Notes under the pieces: model-generated
Databases searched by the model: none
The model's input: the letters and a program-made list of their open reading frames with translations, nothing else
Told to the model about the DNA's origin: nothing
Source of the DNA: Rhabdobacter roseus
GTDB lineage: Bacteria > Bacteroidota > Bacteroidia > Cytophagales > Spirosomataceae
NCBI RefSeq assembly: GCF_014202275.1
Contig: NZ_JACHGF010000017.1
Coordinates: 1 to 64,000 of the forward strand
Length of the DNA stretch: 64,000 bases
Direction: 5' to 3'
Part shown: positions 44,498 through 52,837 of the stretch, one piece after another
Numbering within the stretch: position 1 is the first letter of the stretch
Layout of the letters: each line of letters starts with the position of its first letter
Translations under genes and position numbers: made by a program

Positions 44498-45364
44498 ATG
44501 ATAACAAGGATCAAAAGTACCTCCCTGAGGTGGTGGATCGTCGGGATCCTCACGCTGTCGTCGTACCTGACGTGGGCGCAGGACATGCGGGTGATGACGT
44601 ACAACATTCGCTACAAAAATACCATCGACAGCATCAACGGCTGGGAGTTTCGGAAGGAAAACGTAGCCGGGCTTATCCACTACCACCAGGCGGATGTCCT
44701 GGGCGTACAGGAGGCCATGCCGGACCAACTGGCGGACCTCGAAAAGCTACTGCCTGATTTTAGCTGGTACGGCGTGCCTAGGGTGGCGGGTAAAAATGGC
44801 GAATACACCGCTATTTTTTACCGCAAGAGCCGCTTCAAGCTCCTGGACTCAGGTACCTTCTGGTATTCGGAAACGCCAAACGTCAAGGAAAGTAAAAGCT
44901 GGGACGCGTTTTATCCGCGCACGGCCTCCTGGTGTAAACTAGCCGACCAAACCACGGGTACCGAATTTTTCTTTTTCAATACCCACCTGGATCATCGCGG
45001 CGAAATAGCCCGGCAAAAAAGTGCCGACGTATTGCACGAGCAGCTCCAGACCATTGCCGGACAAAAACCCGTCATCGTCGCGGGCGATTTCAACGCCTCT
45101 CCTACCTCTATTACCTACCAAAAGCTAACGGAAGGCAGGAAGCTCCTGGATTCCATAAAGCAATCCAAAACGCCCCATTACGGGCCGGAGAACACATCGA
45201 GTGGCTTCTCCGTGCGAAAAGAACCCATCCGCAGCCGGATCGACTATATTTTCGTTACTTCCCACGTCAAGGTACTTCGGCACGCCACCCTGTCCGACCA
45301 GCAGGAAGGCCGCTACTACTCGGATCACCTGCCGGTGATCGCCGTCGTGGAAGTGGGACACTAA
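44498..45364 (+). CDS. Secreted endonuclease/exonuclease/phosphatase-family enzyme
   Basis: The 288-residue protein has a signal peptide (to TWAQ). EEP-fold motifs: MRVMTYNIRY, VLGVQEAM (metal Glu), FFNTHLDHRGEIAR, VIVAGDFNASPTS and the terminal DYIFV and YSDHLPVIAVV (catalytic Asp-His). Export with a glycan locus points to a phosphodiesterase/phosphatase on a small molecule or glycan rather than DNA. It is the last gene of the plus-strand locus and faces the convergent cytochrome gene with an 8-bp gap. Confidence 0.88.
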   Translation: MITRIKSTSLRWWIVGILTLSSYLTWAQDMRVMTYNIRYKNTIDSINGWEFRKENVAGLIHYHQADVLGVQEAMPDQLADLEKLLPDFSWYGVPRVAGKNGEYTAIFYRKSRFKLLDSGTFWYSETPNVKESKSWDAFYPRTASWCKLADQTTGTEFFFFNTHLDHRGEIARQKSADVLHEQLQTIAGQKPVIVAGDFNASPTSITYQKLTEGRKLLDSIKQSKTPHYGPENTSSGFSVRKEPIRSRIDYIFVTSHVKVLRHATLSDQQEGRYYSDHLPVIAVVEVGH

Positions 45365-45372
45365 ACGCCGTT

Positions 45373-47544
45373 TCAATTCACAAATACCTCATCCACCAGC
45401 AGCAGGGCCCGGCGGCCTTTGCTGCCGTGCCAGTCGGGTATTTCCGGGAGGGGTTTGGCGATGATCTTGAGGAAGGTAACCGTCTGGGGTTTGAAAGTAC
45501 CCCCCAGCGCCTGAAGAGCGGGCGGGGTACCTTTGACAGGTACCTGGGGCTTGAAAGTACCCAGCAGCTTCAGCTGGGTTTCCGAAGTACCTCCCCACAC
45601 CTCGATGGCCGCGGGCGGGAAGATCCCCGTCTCGGGTTCGATCATGGTTCGGAGCGTGACGGAGCTGACCGTCACGGGCCGCTTGTATTCGGCTAAAAGC
45701 GCCAGGTCGTTGTCGCGCACGCCAGCCCAGTGGTTGGCCCAGGCGGGGCTGTTGGCATTGAAAGTACCCAGGGTACTGTTAAAAAACGTCTGGGTACCTT
45801 CGGCCTGGTGTACGCGGTTGAGCGGCAGCAGCAGCCGCAGGCTGTCGGGCTTGTAGGTACTTCGGTACACTTCGAAGCGGGCTTCTTCGGAGCCGTACCA
45901 GCCCGCCTTGTAGGCTTTGGCGCGGATGGAGGTACTTTGGCCAAGTACCGTACCGCTCGTAAATACCGCCGAGCGCAGGCTGTCGGGCGCGGTGCCGTCG
46001 GTGGTGTAGCGGATCTCCACGCCCCGGATGGGGTGGTGAAGCTGCAACGCCAGCGACTCGCCAAAAATGGGTGAGGCATTTTTGAGCTGGGGCGGATTGA
46101 GCTGCATGGGCGCCGTTTTTTCGCCTTTGAAGCCCTCGATAAACCGCACACTGGGGTACTTTTTTCGAAGCTGCTCTACCTCGGTCTCCGTCAGGCCGGT
46201 ATTCCAGACGGCCACCGTGCGGAGGTTACCCAGCCCCCGCAGCGACTCCGCCAGCTCGGGGTACTTGACGGGGGTACCGGCCAGCGACAGGCTTTTTAAT
46301 TTTTTCAAGGAAGACAATTCCCGCAAGCCCTTCCCGCTTACTTCCGTAAAGTTCAGATCCAGTTTTTGTAAATTCTCAAACTGACCGACGCTTTTCAGAT
46401 CGGCATCTTTGACGGGCATTTTGGTCAAATTCAAAAAGACGATCTGCTTTCGGATGTCGTTCAGTTCCCGTAGTTTCTCGGGCGTGTAGGTACTTTGGTT
46501 ATACAAATTCACCGCCAGTGCGGGCGACTCCCGCGCCAGCGGCGCCACGGTGCGGTAGTCGTCGTTGAGCTTTTGGATCAGGTCTTCGTCCGCCGCCGCG
46601 AAGTCAAATTGCTCCTCCGAAGTACCTCCGAGCGCCGCCTCGGCCAGGATGCGCAGCGAGTCGGTGGGGGGTAGTTCAAGTACCTTTTGTTTAAAGTCGG
46701 CGTTGCGCCTGACCCACCACGCGAGCAGCGCTACTTCCTCCGCGCTGAGCTGCGCCTTGCCGCGGGGCGGCATGTGCTTCTTGTCGTCCAGGGGTAGGTG
46801 CACACGTTGCAGCAGCAGGCTCATCTCGGGGTTGCCCGGCACGAAGAGCTTCCCCGTTTTGCCGCCCTTCCGAATCGCCGCTTCGTCGGTGAGCAGCAGG
46901 CCACCTTTGATTTTTTCAGGATTATGACAACTCAGGCATTTCTGCTCAAAAAGCGGCTGGATCACGTGCTCGTACACCCGCGCCTCTTCCAGCGCCGGGG
47001 GTACTTTCTCGGCTTCGGCGAGCAGCGGCCCCGTGATGAAGCTATCGCCGTGGGTAAGGGTAGCGCCATAGTGCCCGGCTACCAGAAGCAGCAGCGCGGT
47101 AAGTACCGTACCCGCCCGCGCCCAAGGTACCTGGTACCAGGTCGTTTGCCGTCCCCAGTACAGCAGCGAAGCCATCCACAAAGTACCTACGCCGGTCCAC
47201 TTGTGCCACGCCAGTACTTGGCCCGCGTAGCCCTCCTCCCGTGCCAGGAACAGCCCCATGATGATCGTCACGGCCGCCAGCAAGGTACTTACCAGCAGCA
47301 GGTTGGTGAGGAAAGTACGGTAAAAAGCGTTGGAGGCGTAGGTCGTTCGGAAACGGAAAAATTCCATCGCCAGGGCCAGCAGCAGCAGCGCAATGGGAAA
47401 GTGCAGCAGCAGCGGGTGCATGCGCCCCAGCGGTTGCAGCCAGAGGGGTACCTCCAGTTTTTCTTCAAATATTAGTATAAACAGAATGAAGACGTTGGCC
47501 GCAATCAGTACTTGTTCCGCAATCCCTTTGGCTTTATAATTCAT
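45373..47544 (-). CDS. Membrane cytochrome-like protein with LRR and beta-hexosaminidase C-type domains
   Basis: The 723-residue protein starts with 4-5 membrane segments (about residues 10-150, DUF2231-like). A planctomycete-type cytochrome domain has heme motif CLSCH (near residue 204) and MPPRGKAQLSAEEVALLAWWV. A leucine-rich segment (LKSVGQFENLQKLDLN; LKKLKSLSLAGTPVKYPELA) precedes a CHB_HEX_C-type domain (IRYTTDGTAPDS) and a C-terminal beta domain. Neighbours are the DUF1501 and DUF1549/1553 genes, so it belongs to that periplasmic group. Electron transfer at the membrane is likely; the substrate is unknown. Confidence 0.8.
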   Translation of the reverse strand: MNYKAKGIAEQVLIAANVFILFILIFEEKLEVPLWLQPLGRMHPLLLHFPIALLLLALAMEFFRFRTTYASNAFYRTFLTNLLLVSTLLAAVTIIMGLFLAREEGYAGQVLAWHKWTGVGTLWMASLLYWGRQTTWYQVPWARAGTVLTALLLLVAGHYGATLTHGDSFITGPLLAEAEKVPPALEEARVYEHVIQPLFEQKCLSCHNPEKIKGGLLLTDEAAIRKGGKTGKLFVPGNPEMSLLLQRVHLPLDDKKHMPPRGKAQLSAEEVALLAWWVRRNADFKQKVLELPPTDSLRILAEAALGGTSEEQFDFAAADEDLIQKLNDDYRTVAPLARESPALAVNLYNQSTYTPEKLRELNDIRKQIVFLNLTKMPVKDADLKSVGQFENLQKLDLNFTEVSGKGLRELSSLKKLKSLSLAGTPVKYPELAESLRGLGNLRTVAVWNTGLTETEVEQLRKKYPSVRFIEGFKGEKTAPMQLNPPQLKNASPIFGESLALQLHHPIRGVEIRYTTDGTAPDSLRSAVFTSGTVLGQSTSIRAKAYKAGWYGSEEARFEVYRSTYKPDSLRLLLPLNRVHQAEGTQTFFNSTLGTFNANSPAWANHWAGVRDNDLALLAEYKRPVTVSSVTLRTMIEPETGIFPPAAIEVWGGTSETQLKLLGTFKPQVPVKGTPPALQALGGTFKPQTVTFLKIIAKPLPEIPDWHGSKGRRALLLVDEVFVN

Positions 47545-47573
47545 GAAAAACGACGATGCAATGGGTAAAGTAC

Positions 47574-49028
47574 CTAACTGATAATATCCCGCACCACCCG
47601 GCCGGAGATGTCGGTGAGGCGGTAGCGGCGGCCCAGGTGTTTGAAGATCAGCTTTTCGTGGTCGAGCCCGAGCTGGTGCAGCACCGTAGCCTGGAAGTCG
47701 TGCACGTGGACCGGATTCTGGCTGATGTTGTACCCGAGCTCGTCGGTCTCGCCGTAGACCATCCCCGGCTTGATGCCCCCGCCCGCCATCCAGATCGTGA
47801 AGCAGCGCGGGTGGTGGTCGCGGCCGTAGTTGTCTTTGGTGAGGGTACCTTGCGTGTAGCTGGTCCGGCCAAACTCCCCGCCCCAGATCACCAGCGTTTC
47901 GTCCAGCAGGCCACGCTGCTTGAGGTCGGTCACCAGCGCCGCCGACGCCTGATCCACGTCCATAGCCTGCTTGGCGATCTCGAAGGGTAGGTTGCCGTGC
48001 TGGTCCCAGCCCTGGTGGTAAAGCTGCACGAAGCGCACGCCGTTTTCGGATAGCTTGCGGGCCAGCAGGCAGTTGGCCGCGTAGGTACCCGGTACCAGGC
48101 AGTCGGGCCCGTAGAGCTTCACGATGTCGTCGGGTTCTTTGGACAAATCAAGTACCTCGGGCACGGCGGTTTGCATGCGGTAGGCCATTTCGTACTGCTG
48201 TACTTTGGCCGTGATTTCCGGGTCGCCAAATTCCTCGTACGAAAGCTGGTTGAGCTGCGCGAGGTGATCGAGCATTTCGCGGCGGTCGTGGCGGTTCAGG
48301 CCGTCGGGGTCGCGCAGGTACAGTACCGGGTCTTCGCCTTTGCTAAACTGCACGCCCTGGTGTACCGAGTCCAGGAAGCCGTTGGACCACAGCTTGGAAT
48401 ACACCCCCTGCCCGTTGCCGATCCCGCGCGAGAGCAGCACGGTGAAGTTTGGCAGGTTTTTGTTTTCGTTGCCTAGCCCGTAGCTCAGCCAGGCACCCAT
48501 GCTGGGGCGGTTGCCCTGCTGCGAGCCCGTTTGCAGGAAGGTAAGCGCCGGGTCGTGGTTGATGGCCTCAGTGTACATGGATTTGACAAAACATAAGTCG
48601 TCCACGATCTTGGCCGTATGCGGCATCAGGTCGCTGACCCAGGCCCGCGACTCGCCGTATTGCTTAAAATCCACAAAGGAGCCCACCAGCGGAAAGGAGG
48701 ACTGGTTGGCGGTCATGCCGGTGAGGCGCTGGGTACCCCGCACCGAGGGCGGAATCTCCTGGCCCATCAGCTCGCGCAGCTTGGGCTTGTAGTCAAAGAG
48801 CTCCTGCTGCGAGGGCGCACCGTTCTGAAAGAGGTAGATGACGCGCTTGGCTTTGGGCGCAAAGTGCGGAATACCAGCCGCAAGAGCTTCTTCGTCCACG
48901 CCGCCGTTGCGAAACAGGTTGGGCATCAGCAACGACCCCAGCGCCACGCTCCCTAGTCCCAGGCTCGCGGTTGATAAGAAGCGGCGGCGGTTGAAGTTCA
49001 GGCCGTGTTCCAGGATCTCTTTTTCCAT
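47574..49028 (-). CDS. DUF1501 protein, Tat-exported (first copy)
   Basis: From ATG 49028 the protein is 484 residues (a GTG lies 6 bp upstream). The Tat signal NRRRFLSTASLGLGSVALG fits export of a folded protein. The body has the DUF1501 sulfatase-like pattern (PKAKRVIYLFQNGAPSQ; LLDETLVIWGGEFGRTSY; GRDHHPRCFTIWMAGGGIKPG). DUF1501 proteins nearly always sit beside DUF1549/DUF1553 cytochrome proteins, as here. Their biochemistry is not established; a role in degrading complex, often sulfated, polysaccharides has been proposed. Confidence 0.9.
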   Translation of the reverse strand: MEKEILEHGLNFNRRRFLSTASLGLGSVALGSLLMPNLFRNGGVDEEALAAGIPHFAPKAKRVIYLFQNGAPSQQELFDYKPKLRELMGQEIPPSVRGTQRLTGMTANQSSFPLVGSFVDFKQYGESRAWVSDLMPHTAKIVDDLCFVKSMYTEAINHDPALTFLQTGSQQGNRPSMGAWLSYGLGNENKNLPNFTVLLSRGIGNGQGVYSKLWSNGFLDSVHQGVQFSKGEDPVLYLRDPDGLNRHDRREMLDHLAQLNQLSYEEFGDPEITAKVQQYEMAYRMQTAVPEVLDLSKEPDDIVKLYGPDCLVPGTYAANCLLARKLSENGVRFVQLYHQGWDQHGNLPFEIAKQAMDVDQASAALVTDLKQRGLLDETLVIWGGEFGRTSYTQGTLTKDNYGRDHHPRCFTIWMAGGGIKPGMVYGETDELGYNISQNPVHVHDFQATVLHQLGLDHEKLIFKHLGRRYRLTDISGRVVRDIIS

Positions 49029-49033
49029 GCTCA

Positions 49034-51355
49034 CTAGGATTTGGTAATGGTTTCTTCCAAATTATAAAGGGTATTGACGACCCGCATCAACGCCGCCAGC
49101 GACCGCGTCTCTACCTTCGGTGCCAGGGGGTACTCCCCTACCGACACCAGCTTTTCGGCGGTTGAGGCCTCTAGTTTTTTCAGCTCTTTTTCGTAGTAGT
49201 TGGTGAGCAAGGTCAGCTCCTGCTCACTCGGGGTACGGCACACGATCAGCCGGAACGCCTTGGTGATTTTATCCCGCGTGGGGGTACCTTCCTGCAGCAG
49301 GCGCGTGGCCAGTACCCGCGAGGCTTCCAGCACGGTGGGGTCGTTCATCATGACGAGCGCTTGCAGGGGCGTGTTGGTTTTGAGCCGTTTTACTTCGCAG
49401 AGGTCGCGGTTGCTGGCGTCGAAAATACCCAGGCCGGGCGGAGGTACCGTGCGCTTGATGAGCGTATACATGCCCCGGCGGTACAAGGCCGAGCCGTGGT
49501 CCTGGACGTAGGTAGAGAGCAGCCCCCGGCCCGACGTTGCGCCTTCCCACAGGCCCGCGGGCTGGTAGGGCTTCACGCTGGGTCCGCCGATGCTGCGGTT
49601 GAGTAAGCCACTGCTGGACAGCACCAGATCCCGGATAAACTCGGCGTGAATGCGGTAGCGCGGCGCGCGGGCCAGGTACACGTTGTCCGGGTCGGCGGCC
49701 AGGTGCTCGGGGCGCATCACCGCCGACTGACGGTACGTGGCCGACGTCACCAGCTGCTTCACCAGCCGCTTCATATCCCAGCCGTGCTCGCGGAAATCCA
49801 CCGCCAGCCAGTCGAGCAGCTCGGGGTGTGAGGGTAGTTCGCCCTGCATCCCAAAATCGCCGGTCGTTTTGACCAGTCCTTTCCCGAAAAACTCCTGCCA
49901 CACCTGGTTCACCACCACCCGCGCCGTGAGCGGATTGCGCGCATCAAACAGCCACTGAGCCAGCCCCAGGCGGTTTTTAGGGTACTTTGGGTTAAAAGGA
50001 AGGATGGCTTTGGGGGTACCTGGCTGCACCTCGTCGGTGGGGGCGTCGTACTCGCCGCGGTGCAGGACGTAGGTTTTCCGCAGCGTATCCAGGTCCCCCA
50101 TCACCGACACAATCAGCCGGTTGGTATCGGGTTTATTGATGAACTTAAGAATACCCTGCACCTCCTCGTTGCTGATCTCCATCAGCGGATTTTTGGCGTA
50201 GGTTTCCGGCCCACCAATCACCGACTCAATTCCTTTTTCGTTCACACTGTTGAAAAAAGCGTAGAGCTGGTAGTACTCTTTCTGCGAAAACGGATCGTAC
50301 TTATGGTCGTGGCAGCGGGCGCATTCCATGGTTACGCCCATCAGCCCTTTGCCCAGCAGGTCGGTGCGGTCGGTGACGTACGAAACGCGGTACTCTTCCG
50401 GAATCACGCCGCCTTCCTCCGTGATTTTGTGGTTGCGGTTGAAGCCCGTAGCCAGGCGCTGCTCCCTGGTGGCGTTGGGCAGCAGGTCACCGGCGAGCTG
50501 CCAGGTTACAAACTGGTTGTAGGGCAGGTTTTTGTTCAGGGCGTGGATCACCCAGTCGCGCCAGGGCCACTGGGTCCGGTAGCCGTCGTCCTGGTAGCCG
50601 TGGGAGTCGGCGTAGCGGGCCAAATCCAGCCAGTACAGCGCCATTTTTTCGCCATAGGCGGGGTTTTTCAAAAGCTGATCCACGACCTTTTCGTAGGCCT
50701 GGGGGCTCGGGTCGGACCGGAACTGCTCCATCAGCTCCAGGCTAGGTGGCAGGCCCGTCAGGTCCAGGGCTACGCGCTTCAGCAGGCGCTCTTTGTCGGC
50801 CTCCGGACTGGGCTCAAACCCCTTTTGTTCCTGTTTGTGCAGAACAAAGTAGTCGATTTCGTTTTTGGGCCAATCCGCTTTTTCTACCTTGGGCAAGGCC
50901 GACTTCTTAGGTACCTCAAACGCCCAGTGTTTTTCGTACTTGGCCCCCTGTTTAATCCACTTTTCGATCAAATCAATTTCGTGGGACGTAAGCTTCAGGT
51001 TCGACGCCACGGGGGGCATCCGCAGGGCGGTATCCGGAGTCGAGATCCGCCGAAATACCTCCGACAGCTGCGGCTTGCCCGCCACCAGCGCGTGGGCCAT
51101 GGGGTTTTCCTGCAAGGCCTTAAAGGCCTCCTCGGCCACGTCCAGCCGCAGGCCCGCTTCACGCTTGTTTTCGTCGGGCCCGTGGCAGGCAAAGCATTTG
51201 TCCGAAAGAATGGGGCGGATGTCGAAATTATAGCTGACCTCGTCCGGTAGTTTTTCTTCCGCAGCGCGCCCGGTGGTCGTGGTGTAGCACGATAAAGTAC
51301 CTGCCGTAATCGCCACGAACAAACAGCCTATCCAAAAGTACAATCTCCGAAACAT
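49034..51355 (-). CDS. PSCyt1-DUF1549-DUF1553 protein (first copy)
   Basis: The 773-residue protein has a signal peptide, a PSCyt1 cytochrome domain with CFACHGPDENKREAGLRLD and RMPP before the second ligand, then DUF1549 (EIDYFVLHKQEQKG; VALDLTGLPPSLELM; YWLDLARYADSHGYQDD) and DUF1553 (LARWLFDARNPLTARVVVNQ-type region). Heme attachment is periplasmic. The stop lies 5 bp before the next DUF1501 ATG, so the pair is translationally coupled. This family is typical of Planctomycetes and uncommon in Bacteroidota. Confidence 0.9.
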   Translation of the reverse strand: MFRRLYFWIGCLFVAITAGTLSCYTTTTGRAAEEKLPDEVSYNFDIRPILSDKCFACHGPDENKREAGLRLDVAEEAFKALQENPMAHALVAGKPQLSEVFRRISTPDTALRMPPVASNLKLTSHEIDLIEKWIKQGAKYEKHWAFEVPKKSALPKVEKADWPKNEIDYFVLHKQEQKGFEPSPEADKERLLKRVALDLTGLPPSLELMEQFRSDPSPQAYEKVVDQLLKNPAYGEKMALYWLDLARYADSHGYQDDGYRTQWPWRDWVIHALNKNLPYNQFVTWQLAGDLLPNATREQRLATGFNRNHKITEEGGVIPEEYRVSYVTDRTDLLGKGLMGVTMECARCHDHKYDPFSQKEYYQLYAFFNSVNEKGIESVIGGPETYAKNPLMEISNEEVQGILKFINKPDTNRLIVSVMGDLDTLRKTYVLHRGEYDAPTDEVQPGTPKAILPFNPKYPKNRLGLAQWLFDARNPLTARVVVNQVWQEFFGKGLVKTTGDFGMQGELPSHPELLDWLAVDFREHGWDMKRLVKQLVTSATYRQSAVMRPEHLAADPDNVYLARAPRYRIHAEFIRDLVLSSSGLLNRSIGGPSVKPYQPAGLWEGATSGRGLLSTYVQDHGSALYRRGMYTLIKRTVPPPGLGIFDASNRDLCEVKRLKTNTPLQALVMMNDPTVLEASRVLATRLLQEGTPTRDKITKAFRLIVCRTPSEQELTLLTNYYEKELKKLEASTAEKLVSVGEYPLAPKVETRSLAALMRVVNTLYNLEETITKS

Positions 51356-51396
51356 ACAAACGAATGGTTTAACAAAGTACCTGCCCAGGGCCCGTC

Positions 51397-52827
51397 TCAG
51401 GCCAATAGCTCCTTCACGGCTTTTCCTTTGCCATCGGGTGTAGTATAAAAGGGCCGTCCTTCGATTTCATACTGGGTATCGGGCGGAATTCCCAGCGCGT
51501 GGTAGATGGTTTGGTGAATGCCGTCGATCTGAACGGGATTCTCGATGGTCTTGCAGGGGCGTTCGTCGGCGGTTTTTCCGTACACAAACCCTTTCTTGAT
51601 CCCCCCGCCAAACATCAGCACCGAGCAGCCGTCGGTAAAATGCCGGTGCATCCCGTAAAACTTCAGGTCTGACAAAATATCCGGCTGGTTGACCTGCTCC
51701 TGTACCTTGGCGTCGGGGCGGCCTTCTACCATCATATCCCGGCTGAACTCGCTGGCCAGAATCACCAGCGTGCGGTCCAGGTGGCCGGTTTTGTCCAGAT
51801 CTTTGATCAACTGCGCCACCGGGCCGTCGATGAGCTTCTTCATGTCTTTCAGGCGCGTGTGGCCGTTTTCGTGCGTATCCCAGCCCATGAAGGGCTCGTA
51901 CTCGGTGGTCACGCTGATGAAGCGGGCACCCTGCTCCGTCAGGCGGCGGGCCAGCAGGCAGCCCAGCCCAAACCGCCCCGTGTTATAAATGTCGTAGCTT
52001 TCCTTGGGCTCGGTACTGAGGTCAAAGGCCTTGGCCTCGGGCGAATTCAGCAACCTATACGCCTGCTCCATGGAGCGCCGCAGGGATTCTTTCTGGTAGT
52101 CACTACCATACTCGCCCACCGGACTGTTGCTGATGAGCTCGTTGTAGAGCTGATTGCGGCGCTCGAAGCGGCTGGCGTCCATGCCCACCGGTGGCCGCAC
52201 GCTCTCCAGGCCCTGGCTCGGGTCGGGAATGAAGAAGGGGCCAAACTCATTGCCCAAAAACCCTGCCGTATGGAAAGCTTTGAGCTCCTCGGCCTCCCCC
52301 ACCGTGAAGCGCTGACCAATGTCGACAAAGGCCGGAATCACGGGGTTTTTCGGACCAAGCTCCTTGGCAATCCAGGACCCCAGGTGCGGGGCCGCGACGG
52401 TCTGCGGGGGTTCGTAGCAGGTATGCCAGTGGTACTGGTGGCGCGAATGCAGGATGTGCCCCATGTCGGCCGCCACGTAGGAGCGGATCAAAGTACCCTT
52501 GTCCATCACGCTCCCGATGGACTCCAGCCCTTCGGAAAAATGAATGCCGTCCAGCACGGTAGGTACCGAGGGAAAGGTACTTAGTACGCGGTTGCCTTCC
52601 ATGTCTTTTTCGAAGGCCGTATAACGCTTGGGATCGAAGGTTTCGGTATGGGCCATGCCGCCCGCCATCCAGAGCAGGATCACGGTGTCGGCGGTGCCGT
52701 TGGTACGGCCACGCCACCCGCTGCAGCCCGACAATAAACTGGCTACGGGAGCTCCCGCCGCCAGGGCGGCCAGGGTGGCGGCACTGGTTCGTTGCAGAAA
52801 TTCGCGTCGGTTCCAGGTAGGTTTCAT
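51397..52827 (-). CDS. DUF1501 protein, Tat-exported (second copy)
   Basis: The 476-residue protein has Tat signal NRREFLQRTSAATLAALAAG ending in LLSGC, a possible lipobox. The DUF1501 core shows DTVILLWMAGGMAHTETFDP, RTLVILASEFSRDMM and CSVLMFGGGIKKGFVYG. It differs from the first copy in length and in the metal-site region, where ASEFSRD replaces WGGEFGRT. It lies 10 bp after the DUF1549/1553 gene at 52838-55189, forming the second pair. Confidence 0.88.
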   Translation of the reverse strand: MKPTWNRREFLQRTSAATLAALAAGAPVASLLSGCSGWRGRTNGTADTVILLWMAGGMAHTETFDPKRYTAFEKDMEGNRVLSTFPSVPTVLDGIHFSEGLESIGSVMDKGTLIRSYVAADMGHILHSRHQYHWHTCYEPPQTVAAPHLGSWIAKELGPKNPVIPAFVDIGQRFTVGEAEELKAFHTAGFLGNEFGPFFIPDPSQGLESVRPPVGMDASRFERRNQLYNELISNSPVGEYGSDYQKESLRRSMEQAYRLLNSPEAKAFDLSTEPKESYDIYNTGRFGLGCLLARRLTEQGARFISVTTEYEPFMGWDTHENGHTRLKDMKKLIDGPVAQLIKDLDKTGHLDRTLVILASEFSRDMMVEGRPDAKVQEQVNQPDILSDLKFYGMHRHFTDGCSVLMFGGGIKKGFVYGKTADERPCKTIENPVQIDGIHQTIYHALGIPPDTQYEIEGRPFYTTPDGKGKAVKELLA

Positions 52828-52837
52828 GGTAGGTACT

